Under the pieces are notes generated by a model that ran no database searches, was not told the DNA's origin, and saw only the letters and a program-made list of their open reading frames with translations. Below, piece by piece: positions 1 to 9,165 of a stretch of 64,000 nt of DNA. Both the position numbers and the translations under genes were made by a program. Every line of letters begins with the position of its first letter. The first letter of the stretch is position 1. Origin of the DNA: Mucilaginibacter sp. KACC 22773 (GTDB lineage: Bacteria; Bacteroidota; Bacteroidia; Sphingobacteriales; Sphingobacteriaceae); the NCBI RefSeq assembly GCF_028736215.1, contig NZ_CP117883.1, positions 1 to 64,000 of the forward strand, in the 5' to 3' direction.

Positions 1-92
1 TTCAGAAATATAGGTTGATTGCCCTACCTTTTTATTTTTTACCATCAAAAAGAATTAGTTTTGAACGTTTTTTGGTTAAAAATTATTACACT

Positions 93-866
93 TTGCAAAA
101 TAACATATTTTCGGCATTATTTGTTGGTCAAAATTTAGTAACAATTAAAGAAGTTGATTCAACCAACACTTACCTTAAAACATTACTGTCAAATTCCAAG
201 CCATTGCCCGAAGGTACAGCCATTATGGCAGAAAGCCAATTTGCCGGCCGGGGGCAGCAACAAAACAAATGGCATAGCGAACCTGGCAAAAACTTAACTT
301 TCAGTATTTTGCTAACGCCCTCATTTTTACCTGTTTTGCAACAATTTGACCTTACACGAGCCATAAGCCTGGGCGTAATTGAGGCGCTGAATCCGCTGCT
401 GGGCGACCGCTTAAAAATAAAATGGCCAAACGACATTTATTATGACGACCACAAACTTGGCGGTATTTTGATTGAAACACACCTGCAGGGCGACAGGATA
501 AAAGATGCCATTATTGGTATAGGCCTTAATATAAACCAGGAGCACTTTGAGGCGGGCGCCGGCAATGCCATTTCTGTAAAGCAGATATTACAAAAGGATT
601 ATGATTTACGAGCTTTATTATTAGAAATTTGCGGGCATATTGAAGGATACTATCTTAAGCTTAAGGCCGGTAAATTTTTGTTTGTAAGGAGCGCTTATTT
701 AAACCGACTATACTGGTTAAACGAAGTAAGGGATTTCCGGTCAGATGGTGAAACGTTTAGAGGGACCATTATTGGGGTGAAAGATGAGGGGTTACTGGTA
801 GTTGAACATAATAATTTTGCCGCCCGCGAGTTTAGCTTAAAACAAATTGAATTTTTAAATAAATAA
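93..866 (+). CDS. birA: Biotin--[acetyl-CoA-carboxylase] ligase
   Basis: Attaches biotin to the carrier domain of acetyl-CoA carboxylase through biotinyl-AMP, in the cytoplasm. The reading carries the ligase core: EVDSTNTYLK near the N-terminus, the biotin-binding loop GRGQQQNKWHS, KWPNDIYYDDHKLGGIL and IGIGLNIN. There is no N-terminal helix-turn-helix, so this is the non-repressor class of about 250-260 residues usual in Bacteroidota. The frame is open to position 15 and further left, but the conserved protein begins at LQNNIFSALFVGQ, so I chose the TTG at 93 as start (257 aa); the upstream 26 residues look like translated leader. The next gene starts 3 nt after the stop region, so it may be cotranscribed with the dsbD pair. 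Confidence 0.9.
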   Translation: MQNNIFSALFVGQNLVTIKEVDSTNTYLKTLLSNSKPLPEGTAIMAESQFAGRGQQQNKWHSEPGKNLTFSILLTPSFLPVLQQFDLTRAISLGVIEALNPLLGDRLKIKWPNDIYYDDHKLGGILIETHLQGDRIKDAIIGIGLNINQEHFEAGAGNAISVKQILQKDYDLRALLLEICGHIEGYYLKLKAGKFLFVRSAYLNRLYWLNEVRDFRSDGETFRGTIIGVKDEGLLVVEHNNFAAREFSLKQIEFLNK

Positions 867-869
867 TAC

Positions 870-1322
870 ATGAAAAAGTTGTTGTTATTAATGGTGGCGC
901 TGGTTATTTGCGCCGGGGCCTATGCACAAATTGAAACACCGGTACGCTGGGCATACGCGGCAAAAAAATTGAACAGTAAAGAGGCTGTTGTATATTTAAA
1001 AGCAACCATACAACCCGGCTGGCATATTTACTCGCTGAATGTTGGCGATGGCGGCCCGATAGCTACTTCGTTTGTATTTTCAAAATCGAAAGATTATGCA
1101 CCGGTTGGCAAAACCACCGAACCAAAACCTTTATCTAAATACGAGGAATCATTCAAAATGAATGTTACTTATTTTGAGAGAGAGGTTGTTTTTTCGCAAA
1201 AAATAAGCTTAAAGTCGGCAACGGCCGGTACTGTAACAGGTAAACTTACTTACATGACCTGTAACGATAAAAAATGTCTTCCACCAGATGATGTAGATTT
1301 CACCATTCCTTTAGGCAAATAA
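870..1322 (+). CDS. Secreted DsbD N-terminal-domain (thiol:disulfide interchange) protein
   Basis: A 150-residue exported protein. MKKLLLLMVALVICAGAYAQ is a signal peptide; the rest is an immunoglobulin-like DsbD alpha-domain fold, with the family ending TYMTCNDKKCLPP that holds the two redox cysteines. It should pass electrons in the periplasm from the membrane DsbD protein encoded 18 bp downstream. In E. coli these two parts are one polypeptide, here the alpha domain is a separate gene. Start at the ATG directly after birA. Fold assignment is good; the partner substrates are unknown. Confidence 0.82.
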   Translation: MKKLLLLMVALVICAGAYAQIETPVRWAYAAKKLNSKEAVVYLKATIQPGWHIYSLNVGDGGPIATSFVFSKSKDYAPVGKTTEPKPLSKYEESFKMNVTYFEREVVFSQKISLKSATAGTVTGKLTYMTCNDKKCLPPDDVDFTIPLGK

Positions 1323-1340
1323 TTACCAGGGAATAATAAG

Positions 1341-3104
1341 ATGAACCTATTTAAAAAGATCAACTGGTTACCAACGTCAATAGCTGTAGTAACCCTGCTT
1401 ATTATATTTGGCTTAAACGCGCCAAAACCGGTTTACGCGGCTCAAAAAGGCGGCAAAGATACAACAGCTGCTCCTGCCGATATACAGTTTACCAGTATCC
1501 CTACCGCGGCCGATAGTATTGCCATTCGTAAAAAGGCTGCAATGGAAGCCGCGGCACAACAGGCCAACCAATCAACACCGCAGGCAGATTCAGTAACAAA
1601 ACAAACTGCCGGGTCATCCGTCAAAGCTTCTAAATCCACCGCGGCAAACGCCATGCCCGAATCACTTTGGGCCATATTCATAGCAGGGTTTGTTGGCGGC
1701 TTATTGGCAGTAACAATGCCTTGTATTTATCCTCTGTTGCCGTTAACGGTAAGTTTTTTTACAAAAAAATCCGGGTCGAGAGCAAAGGGCATTGGCCATT
1801 CATTGCTGTACGGACTATCTATTATCATTATTTATGTAACACTGGGTGTTGTTATCACCCTCATTTTTGGTCCCGATGCATTGAATGCTTTGGCTACAAA
1901 TGGTATATTTAATATTTTCTTCTTCTTGTTGCTGGTTGTTTTCGGCGTGTCGTTTTTAGGGGCATTTGAAATAAACCTACCAAGTTCTCTGGCTAATAAA
2001 CTCGATCAAAACTCTGATAAGGGTGGCATGATTGGGATCTTCTTTATGGCGGCAACTCTTGTTGTCGTTTCGTTTTCTTGTACAGGCCCGTTGGTTGGTG
2101 GATTGTTAGCAGCAGCAGCTACAAAAGGAGATCGCCTTGGCCCCGCCGTTGGCATGTTTGGCTTTTCGCTGGCACTTGCCTTACCATTTACCTTATTTGC
2201 ACTTTTCCCGTCGGCATTAAAAAGCTTGCCAAAATCTGGCGGCTGGCTAAATAGCGTCAAAGTGGTTTTAGGTTTTATTGAACTGGCATTTTCTTTAAAG
2301 TTCCTATCCAATGTTGACCTTGCCTATCACTGGAATTTCTTTGACCGCGAGGTGTTTTTATCTATATGGATAGCCATCGGATTATTGATCACACTGTATC
2401 TAATTGGTAAGATAAAATTCTCTCACGACAGTGATTTGCCTTATCTTTCGGTTACTCGTACTTTTATTGCAGTAGGCTTTTTGGCGTTTACTATTTACCT
2501 GATACCTGGCTTGTGGGGCGCCCCGCTAAAAGTAGTAAGTGGCTTTTTGCCACCACCGGCTACACAGGATTTCGACCTTACCCGCCTGAGTAGTGGGGGG
2601 AGCGCGACACCTGAGCAAAAGGTATCTATCAAAGAAAAAAAATACGAAAGCATTTTTGCCCGGGGGAAACACCAGGGTTTGAATGAGTGGTATGACTACA
2701 ACCAGGCAATACAGGTATCTAAAGAATTAAAAAAACCGATTCTTATTGATTTTACTGGCTGGAATTGCGCGAATTGCCGCAAAATGGAGAACGAGGTTTG
2801 GCCAGATCCGGAAGTACGCAAGCGCATGCAAAACGATTTTGTTTTACTAGAACTTTATGTAGATGAGAAAACAGACCTTCCAGCCTCGGAGGTGTACACA
2901 TCATCTTTTAGCTTTAAAAAGATAACAGGCATCGGTGCTAAAAATTCTGATTACGAAACTACCAAGTTCAACACTAATTCGCAGCCTTACTACGTTATTT
3001 TGGACAGTGATGGCAACGTACTTGTACCACCTAAAGGAGCCGATTTTAGCATTAGCAATTACATCAAATTTTTAGATAGTGGTATAGCCGCTTATAAAAA
3101 GTGA
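1341..3104 (+). CDS. dsbD: DsbD-type thiol:disulfide interchange protein (CcdA-like membrane domain plus thioredoxin)
   Basis: Moves reducing power across the inner membrane to the periplasm. Residues 1-35 hold an N-terminal hydrophobic segment; about 36-105 is a low-complexity Ala/Ser/Thr stretch; about 110-410 is the CcdA-like membrane domain with the cysteine motif MPCIYPLLPL and a second cysteine in SFSCTGPLVGG; about 440-587 is a thioredoxin domain with FTGWNCANCRKMENEVW, where WNCANC replaces the usual CxxC spacing with C-A-N-C. The DsbD alpha domain is encoded separately just upstream, so together the two genes equal one full DsbD. An ideal hairpin terminator follows at 3133. Confidence 0.88.
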   Translation: MNLFKKINWLPTSIAVVTLLIIFGLNAPKPVYAAQKGGKDTTAAPADIQFTSIPTAADSIAIRKKAAMEAAAQQANQSTPQADSVTKQTAGSSVKASKSTAANAMPESLWAIFIAGFVGGLLAVTMPCIYPLLPLTVSFFTKKSGSRAKGIGHSLLYGLSIIIIYVTLGVVITLIFGPDALNALATNGIFNIFFFLLLVVFGVSFLGAFEINLPSSLANKLDQNSDKGGMIGIFFMAATLVVVSFSCTGPLVGGLLAAAATKGDRLGPAVGMFGFSLALALPFTLFALFPSALKSLPKSGGWLNSVKVVLGFIELAFSLKFLSNVDLAYHWNFFDREVFLSIWIAIGLLITLYLIGKIKFSHDSDLPYLSVTRTFIAVGFLAFTIYLIPGLWGAPLKVVSGFLPPPATQDFDLTRLSSGGSATPEQKVSIKEKKYESIFARGKHQGLNEWYDYNQAIQVSKELKKPILIDFTGWNCANCRKMENEVWPDPEVRKRMQNDFVLLELYVDEKTDLPASEVYTSSFSFKKITGIGAKNSDYETTKFNTNSQPYYVILDSDGNVLVPPKGADFSISNYIKFLDSGIAAYKK

Positions 3105-3132
3105 TACAGCGTTAACAAATTAAGTGTAAATT

Positions 3133-3165
3133 CGCGGCAACTTTTAAAAGTTTGCCGCGTTTTTT
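3133..3165 (+). terminator. Rho-independent terminator after the dsbD operon
   Basis: Arms CGCGGCAA and TTGCCGCG enclose a further pairing of ACTTTT-type with AAAAGT, and the right arm is followed directly by six T. It sits 29 bp after the dsbD stop and before pfkA, so it separates birA/dsbD from glycolysis. Confidence 0.85.
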
Positions 3166-3247
3166 GGTTACGGGGTTGTTTAAAAGCCACTAATTAAATT
3201 ATTCAATTTTTTAAGGTAGGGTTTAAAAGGCCATATCAGGATAAAAA

Positions 3248-4225
3248 ATGACGCAGATTAAAAAAATAGGACTTTATACTTCGGGCGGAGATTCGCCGGG
3301 CATGAACGCTGCCATCAGGGCGGTTGTACGTACGGCTATATATTATGGTATCGAGGTGATGGGCATTCGCCGTGGTTATGACGGCATGACCAAGGGCGAT
3401 TTTGTACCCATGAACCGCAAATCGGTTTCAAACATTATTCAACGCGGCGGTACTATACTAAAAACTGCCCGGTGTGATAACTTCCGTACTCCCGAAGGCC
3501 GTCAGCAAGCATATGACCATCTTAAAAAAAATAATATTGATGCACTTGTAGGTATTGGCGGCGACGGTACATTTACCGGGGCCAAGGTTTTTGGCGCCGA
3601 ATATGATATGCCTATCATTGGCCTGCCAGGTACTATTGATAACGATTTAATGGGTACCGATTTTACCATAGGTTATGATACCGCCATTAATACGGTTGTT
3701 GAGGCTGTGGATAAAATTCGTGATACAGCAGAATCACATGACCGCCTGTTTATAGTTGAGGTAATGGGCCGCGACTCGGGCCTGATCGCTTTGCGTACAG
3801 GCATTGCCGCAGGAGCCGAAGCTATACTTATCCCCGAACACAAAGGTGGCATGGAAGGCTTATTTAACCGCCTTGAGCATGGCCGTAAAGATAAAACATC
3901 GCGTATTGTAATTGTTGCCGAGGGCGAAGAGGCCGGTGGCGCATTCGAGGTTGGGCGCCTGGTACAGGAGCGTTTCCCTAATTATGATACCCGTATATCT
4001 ATATTGGGCCACATCCAACGTGGTGGCGCCCCAAGCTGTATGGATAGGGTATTGGCCAGCCGGGTAGGTGCAGCCGCTGTTGAAGCTTTAAGAGACGGCC
4101 ACCGCAACGAGATGATAGGCATCATCCACAACGAAATTGCCTATACCCCGTTTGAACACGCCATTAAACATCATGTAGAGATTAATCCTAACCTGTTGAA
4201 GCTGGTTGAGATTTTATCAATGTAA
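3248..4225 (+). CDS. pfkA: ATP-dependent 6-phosphofructokinase
   Basis: Phosphorylates fructose 6-phosphate in glycolysis. The 325-residue length is that of the bacterial PfkA homotetramer. Visible signatures are TSGGDSPGMNAAIRAVVR at the N-terminus, the ATP loop IGGDGTFTGA, the catalytic segment PGTIDNDLMGTDFTIGYDT with the general-base aspartate, MGRDSGLIAL, and LGHIQRGGAPSCMDR. GGDGT rather than a PPi-type GGDD suggests ATP dependence. Single-gene unit between a terminator and the convergent ku gene. Confidence 0.95.
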   Translation: MTQIKKIGLYTSGGDSPGMNAAIRAVVRTAIYYGIEVMGIRRGYDGMTKGDFVPMNRKSVSNIIQRGGTILKTARCDNFRTPEGRQQAYDHLKKNNIDALVGIGGDGTFTGAKVFGAEYDMPIIGLPGTIDNDLMGTDFTIGYDTAINTVVEAVDKIRDTAESHDRLFIVEVMGRDSGLIALRTGIAAGAEAILIPEHKGGMEGLFNRLEHGRKDKTSRIVIVAEGEEAGGAFEVGRLVQERFPNYDTRISILGHIQRGGAPSCMDRVLASRVGAAAVEALRDGHRNEMIGIIHNEIAYTPFEHAIKHHVEINPNLLKLVEILSM

Positions 4226-4351
4226 TTTTACTGAAACAAGCATACTATATGTATAGAGGGGCACAAATTGTTGCGTCTCTCTATATATAAAACCGCAAAC
4301 CCCGGTTATGGTAGCAGAGCGCACTTTTGCTTTGTATCCCCAAAAAATTCG

Positions 4352-5125
4352 TCAGGCTTTCTTTTTCAAACTGCTCATCAACTGATCGTACAGATCATCG
4401 CTATCGGTTTCACGTGGTTTAAGTTTTTTAACCGTAGCCCGTTTGCCTTTTGATTTGGCCTTGATGATTTTTAGCAACTCGTCGTTGTATTCATCCTTGA
4501 ATTTAGATACGTCAAAATCCTCCGCATATTGGTTAATAAGGGCAAGGCCAACGTCAAGCTCTTTTTTACTTACGGTTACATCTTTGGCTATATCCAGGTC
4601 TTCGGCACTGCGTATTTCCTGCGCAAAACGAATTCTGGTAACTACTAGCACATGTTCCACCGGGTGTACAACACAAAGGCTTTCGGTACTGCGCAGTACA
4701 AAGCGCGCCAGTCCCGCTTTTTTTGATTGAATGAGGGCTTTCAGCAAAAGGGCGTAGGCCTTGTTGCTTTTAGTATCTGGTTCGGTGTAGTAGGATGTTT
4801 CGTAAAACATTGGGTTTACGTCGGCAATATCTACAAAACTTTCAATCTCGATGATTTTACTTTTTTCGGGGGCGGCATCCTCAAAATCCTGGTCCTCTAC
4901 AATCACATAATCGTCATTGGCCAGTTTATAGCCTTTCACAATTTTATCGTAGGGTACCTCCTTATGTGTTTTCTCGTTTACCCGCTGATACCTGATGCGC
5001 GAATGATCCCGGCTATCCAGCATATCCAAATCAAGCGAACTTGTTTGCACTGCCGAATATAGTTTAACCGGGATGCTAACCAATCCAAAACCAATTGAAC
5101 CTTTCCAGATAGATCTCATAGCCAA
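4352..5125 (-). CDS. ku: Ku protein (non-homologous end joining)
   Basis: Binds double-strand DNA ends for repair and recruits ligase D. MRSIWKGSIGFGLVSIPVKLYSAVQ is the classical bacterial Ku start, followed by HSRIRYQRVNEKTHKEVPYDKIVKGYK and FYETSYYTEPD of the beta-barrel ring; the C-terminus is short and lysine rich (KSKGKRATVKKLK), which in other Ku proteins contacts DNA and LigD. 257 residues is normal. I start it at MAMRSIW (5125). No ligD lies in the window, so the partner ligase must be elsewhere. Confidence 0.92.
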   Translation of the reverse strand: MAMRSIWKGSIGFGLVSIPVKLYSAVQTSSLDLDMLDSRDHSRIRYQRVNEKTHKEVPYDKIVKGYKLANDDYVIVEDQDFEDAAPEKSKIIEIESFVDIADVNPMFYETSYYTEPDTKSNKAYALLLKALIQSKKAGLARFVLRSTESLCVVHPVEHVLVVTRIRFAQEIRSAEDLDIAKDVTVSKKELDVGLALINQYAEDFDVSKFKDEYNDELLKIIKAKSKGKRATVKKLKPRETDSDDLYDQLMSSLKKKA

Positions 5126-5250
5126 AGCGTTTACCTGTATAACTTAAAAGGCAGTCAAAATGTTTGGACGGCAGATTCCGCTTTCCGCCCAAACATTTGC
5201 CTTTAAATTAACGCCAAGCGACAGTTTTTTCTCTTTCAGGGGACAAAGGG

Positions 5251-7878
5251 TTAGGCATTAAACAGCCCGTTCCGCTCCTGCTCCTGGTAGTTTTGAACCG
5301 TTTCTATGGCATTGTCAACAACATCGCTAAGGGCAGTAATAAAGCTGCCAGGCTTGGCCAGGCTCATGGCGTGTTTAATGGCGTCAATCTCTTTTGATAC
5401 TACTTCGCAAGGTTTATTAGGGTCGACAGAAAAAATGCCTTCTTTAAGCAGGTTTAATATATTTTCTTCGGTACGGCCGCGCAGGTGTTTTTCCTGCCGC
5501 AGGATAATGTAATCAAACATTTCGGCGGCTATTTTGCCAACCTCGCGGATGTCATCGTCGCGCCTGTCGCCCGTGCCTGCAATGATACCGATTTTCAATG
5601 GCGAATCGATATGCCTTAAAAATTCCTTGATGCCGTTAAAGCCATCAGGGTTATGGGCAAAATCAATCATAAAGCGGAAATCCTTGAAATCAAAAATATT
5701 CATGCGGCCAGGAGTTTGCGCTGCCGATGGAATAAAGGTTTCAAGAGACATTTTGATATCCTCGGTTTTGAAGCCCCACAGGAAAGTAGCCAGCGTGGCC
5801 GCCAGCACATTCTCAATCATAAACGGCACGGTGCCGCCAAACGTTAACGGGATAAGGATAGTACGCTGTACGCGGATTTTCCAATCGCCTTTTTGGATGG
5901 TGATAAAGCCATTCTCGCAAATGGCAGCTATCCCACCTTTGCGGCAATGTGCTTTGATGATGGGATTGTTTTCATTGCGGCTAAAATAGGCTATGTTACA
6001 ATCGGCCTTGTTTCCTAAACGCACACAATATTCATTATCGGCATTTAATACACCCCAGCCATCTTTTTTTACCGAGTTTAACACCGTGCCTTTTACCCTT
6101 GCCAGGTCATCCAGCGTATGAATATCGGCCAGGCCAAGGTGATCTGCCTGGATGTTGGTAATTACGCCAATATCGCAAAAGCCAAATCCCAGCCCCGAGC
6201 GCAGGATGCCGCCGCGGGCGGTTTCCAATACGGCAAAATCAACGGTAGGATCTTTCAGGATAAACTCCGAGCTTACCGGCCCGGTGGTATCACCTTTCAG
6301 CATCATGGTGTTTTGCACATAAATACCATCAGATGTGGTAAAGCCTACCCTGTGCCCGTTATTTCTTACAATATGCGCTATCAGGCGGGTTGTGGTGGTT
6401 TTCCCATTGGTACCGGTGATGGCAATAATAGGAATGCGTGCCGATTTGCCCGGAGGGTAAAGCATATCCAATACATGGCCGGCTACGTTACGTGGCAGGC
6501 CTTCGCTTGGTGCAATGTGCATCCGGAAGCCCGGCGCTGCGTTAACCTCCAGTATTACACCGCCATTTTCGGTAAGTGGCTCGTGCAGGTTTTCGGCCAT
6601 AATATCAATGCCGCAAATATCAAGGCCGATTATTTTAGAGATTCGTTCGCAGATGAAAACGTTTTGGGGGTGTACGTGGTCGGTAACGTCGACAGATGTA
6701 CCGCCGGTACTTAAGTTGGCGGTGGATTTTACAAATACTTTTTCGTCTTTAGCCGGTACTGTATCAAGAGTATAGCCCTTTTTTTCAAGCAGGTCGATGG
6801 TGTCGCGATCAATCGAGATCAGTGTCAATACATTCTCGTGCCCGTAGCCACGGCGGGGATCGGCATTTTCCTTGTCTATCAGTTGTTGTATGGTTGATAC
6901 ACCATCGCCCATGACATGAGCCGGATCGCGCAGGGCGGCGGCAACCATTTTATTATCAATTACCAGTACACGGAAATCATAACCGGTAATAAAGCGTTCC
7001 ACAATAACCCTTCGCGATATTTTGGCGGCATGCTCATAGGCGGCAATAGCTTCCTCTTCTGTACGGATATTGATAGAAATGCCCCGGCCGTGGTTACCAT
7101 CCAGCGGTTTAAATACCAACGGGAAGCCAACCTTGCGAATGGCTTCGGCTACGCCTGCAACAGATGATATAGTGATGCCTTTGGCAACCGGGATAGCCTG
7201 CTCCTGCAGCATGCGCTTGGTTTCATCCTTATTGCTGGCAATATCAACAGCTATGCTGCTGGTTTTCTCGGTCATGGTAGCGCGGAAACGCACCTGGTTT
7301 TTGCCATAACCTAACTGTACCAGCGATTGATTGTTAAGCCTGATCCAGGGGATATCCCTTGCAATGGCCTCTTCCACAATTGATCCTGTACTTGGCCCTA
7401 AACGGGTATTCTCGCGGATTTCGCGCATCTCCTGTATATCGGCTTCCAGGTTATAGTCTTCGCCTTTTATCAGGGCCTCAGCAATCCGCACGGCCGATTC
7501 TGCAGCAAAGGCGCCCACCTTCTCTTCAATATAAGCAAAAACAACATTGTACACACCCTTTGTTTTAGTTTCACGGGTACGGCCAAAGCCTGTGTCCATA
7601 CCGGCAAGGGTTTGTATTTCAAGGGCTATATGCTCAATAACGTGCCCCATCCAGGTGCCGGCAATAACCCGCTGAAAAAAGCCGCCGGGTACTCCGGGCG
7701 AACAGCGGTGTGCATATAACGAGGGAAGTAGTTTTTCTAAACGCTCATAAAAGCCATCAATCTCGTTAGTTGGCTTATGTTCCATTTCCTGCAGGTCAAG
7801 CCGCATCTGTATTAACTTTTTGCGGTTTATGCTCCAGATGTTCGGGCCGCGCAACACTTGTATATTCTCAATCTTCAT
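5251..7878 (-). CDS. cphA: Cyanophycin synthetase
   Basis: Polymerises aspartate and arginine into the storage polymer cyanophycin, using ATP for both amide bonds. The 875 residues match the family length. About 1-160 is the N-terminal domain (MKIENIQVLRGPNIWSI), about 210-470 is an ATP-grasp domain (LVFKPLDGNHGRGI, ICGIDIMAENL, VILEVNAAPGFRMH) that adds Asp, and about 480-875 is a Mur-ligase-like domain with P-loop ITGTNGKTTTTRLI near 487, GDTTGPVSSEFIL, ARGGILRSGLGF and FAHNPDGFNGI that adds Arg. It is divergent from cphB, with a 255-bp shared upstream region that holds an inverted repeat. Long ORFs on the opposite strand are shadows. Confidence 0.94.
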   Translation of the reverse strand: MKIENIQVLRGPNIWSINRKKLIQMRLDLQEMEHKPTNEIDGFYERLEKLLPSLYAHRCSPGVPGGFFQRVIAGTWMGHVIEHIALEIQTLAGMDTGFGRTRETKTKGVYNVVFAYIEEKVGAFAAESAVRIAEALIKGEDYNLEADIQEMREIRENTRLGPSTGSIVEEAIARDIPWIRLNNQSLVQLGYGKNQVRFRATMTEKTSSIAVDIASNKDETKRMLQEQAIPVAKGITISSVAGVAEAIRKVGFPLVFKPLDGNHGRGISINIRTEEEAIAAYEHAAKISRRVIVERFITGYDFRVLVIDNKMVAAALRDPAHVMGDGVSTIQQLIDKENADPRRGYGHENVLTLISIDRDTIDLLEKKGYTLDTVPAKDEKVFVKSTANLSTGGTSVDVTDHVHPQNVFICERISKIIGLDICGIDIMAENLHEPLTENGGVILEVNAAPGFRMHIAPSEGLPRNVAGHVLDMLYPPGKSARIPIIAITGTNGKTTTTRLIAHIVRNNGHRVGFTTSDGIYVQNTMMLKGDTTGPVSSEFILKDPTVDFAVLETARGGILRSGLGFGFCDIGVITNIQADHLGLADIHTLDDLARVKGTVLNSVKKDGWGVLNADNEYCVRLGNKADCNIAYFSRNENNPIIKAHCRKGGIAAICENGFITIQKGDWKIRVQRTILIPLTFGGTVPFMIENVLAATLATFLWGFKTEDIKMSLETFIPSAAQTPGRMNIFDFKDFRFMIDFAHNPDGFNGIKEFLRHIDSPLKIGIIAGTGDRRDDDIREVGKIAAEMFDYIILRQEKHLRGRTEENILNLLKEGIFSVDPNKPCEVVSKEIDAIKHAMSLAKPGSFITALSDVVDNAIETVQNYQEQERNGLFNA

Positions 7879-8028
7879 AGGCTTGTTACAAAATTCTTTA
7901 AGGGCTTAATTTCTTTAAAACTATAAAACTTAATAGTGTAAATAAAACATTTAAGGCTAAAAAGGCATTATTTGTTTATAACAGACTGAGTTTTTGGTTC
8001 ATTTTATCGTAATTTGTGGTTTTATTAG

Positions 8029-8116
8029 TTGATTGGGTTGGATTAGGTTGATTGAGAGAGTGGTTGCTTTTATTTTGGGGCAAACTAAACTAATCAACCT
8101 AATTTAACCCAATCAA
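8029..8116. repeat. Inverted repeat between cphA and cphB
   Basis: Two 25-bp arms, 8029-8053 (TTGATTGGGTTGG...) and 8092-8116, are reverse complements with two mismatches and enclose 38 bp. The same vocabulary (TTGATT, GGTTGATT, AATCAACTTAACCCAATCAA) recurs at 46099-46226, so this is a dispersed genomic repeat, not a locus-specific operator. It lies 18 bp before the cphB start and could act as a hairpin in the cphB leader. Confidence 0.7.
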
Positions 8117-8133
8117 CGCAAAACTTAAAAGAA

Positions 8134-9054
8134 ATGATTGTCCCGAAAGGAAAACTAATTATTATAGGCGGCGCGGTTGATATGGGGAGTAACGTAACCA
8201 TACAGGAACACATTTTACAGCCTGATTATATTAAATTTTTTGAACAGGGCATTTTAAAGCGAATCATCACCGAATCGGCAAAGCACCATGGCTCATTAAT
8301 TGAAGTGATTACCACTGCATCGCAAATTCCAGAGTTGGTGGGCGAAGAATATGTTAAAGCATTTGGGCAGCTTAATGTTACCCATGTTAATGTATTGCAC
8401 ATTAAAAGCCGCGAAGATGCCGCAAAAAAAGAATATTTAGACCGCGTCCGCAAAGCAGATGTAGTTATGTTTAGCGGGGGCGACCAATTGAGGCTGACCG
8501 CGATTTTTGGCGGTACTGAGTTTTTACAGATTCTGAAAAAGAGATATCAGTTTGAAGATTTTGTAATAGCAGGTACCTCGGCCGGCGCGGCGGCTGCATC
8601 AACCCACATGATTTACCGTGGGCAAAGTAACGAAGCGCTCATTAAGGGAGAGGTACAGATAACAGCGGGATTGGGTTTTGTTGATTCTGTTATTGTTGAT
8701 ACACACTTTGTGCAACGTGGCCGCATTGGTAGATTAATGTACGCCGTAGCAACAAACCCCGGCATTTTGGGTATCGGCCTGGGCGAAGATGCCGGCTTGC
8801 TGATAACCGAAGGCAGTGTAATGGAGGCCATTGGTTCGGGGCTGATTATTTTGGTTGATGGCAGGAATATTGTAGCAACCAATATTTATGATGTAGAAAT
8901 TGGCTCACCGGTTTCTATCGAAAATTTAAAGGTACATGTTATGTCTATATACGATAAATATGATTTGGCAGCGCATCGTTTAATGATAAAAAAGACAGTT
9001 AAGGTTGAAGAGGGCGTGTTCATAAACGCGCCCGATAGCGATCTTTTGCAATAA
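8134..9054 (+). CDS. cphB: Cyanophycinase (peptidase S51)
   Basis: Hydrolyses cyanophycin to beta-Asp-Arg dipeptides. The 306-residue protein begins VPKGKLIIIGGAVDMG; it has FSGGDQLRLTAIF, the nucleophile elbow AGTSAGAAAAS with the catalytic serine near residue 149, and VDTHFVQRGRIGRL with the expected histidine, then LGIGLGEDAGLLI. Cytoplasmic: no signal peptide, consistent with an internal granule substrate. Divergent from cphA and 111 bp before the isoaspartyl peptidase gene. Confidence 0.93.
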   Translation: MIVPKGKLIIIGGAVDMGSNVTIQEHILQPDYIKFFEQGILKRIITESAKHHGSLIEVITTASQIPELVGEEYVKAFGQLNVTHVNVLHIKSREDAAKKEYLDRVRKADVVMFSGGDQLRLTAIFGGTEFLQILKKRYQFEDFVIAGTSAGAAAASTHMIYRGQSNEALIKGEVQITAGLGFVDSVIVDTHFVQRGRIGRLMYAVATNPGILGIGLGEDAGLLITEGSVMEAIGSGLIILVDGRNIVATNIYDVEIGSPVSIENLKVHVMSIYDKYDLAAHRLMIKKTVKVEEGVFINAPDSDLLQ

Positions 9055-9165
9055 AGCCTCGCTCAATTCTCTTCAGAGGAGAGAGTTTTAATAGGGTTGT
9101 TTAAAATAAACCTATCCCAAAGCGTTTATAATATACCAATTTTTGAATCAACTAAATTATTCAAA

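Noticed and set aside
5306..7568. Long ORFs on the + strand opposite cphA.
   Set aside because: Mirror of the cphA codon pattern; no recognisable protein and no upstream signal.
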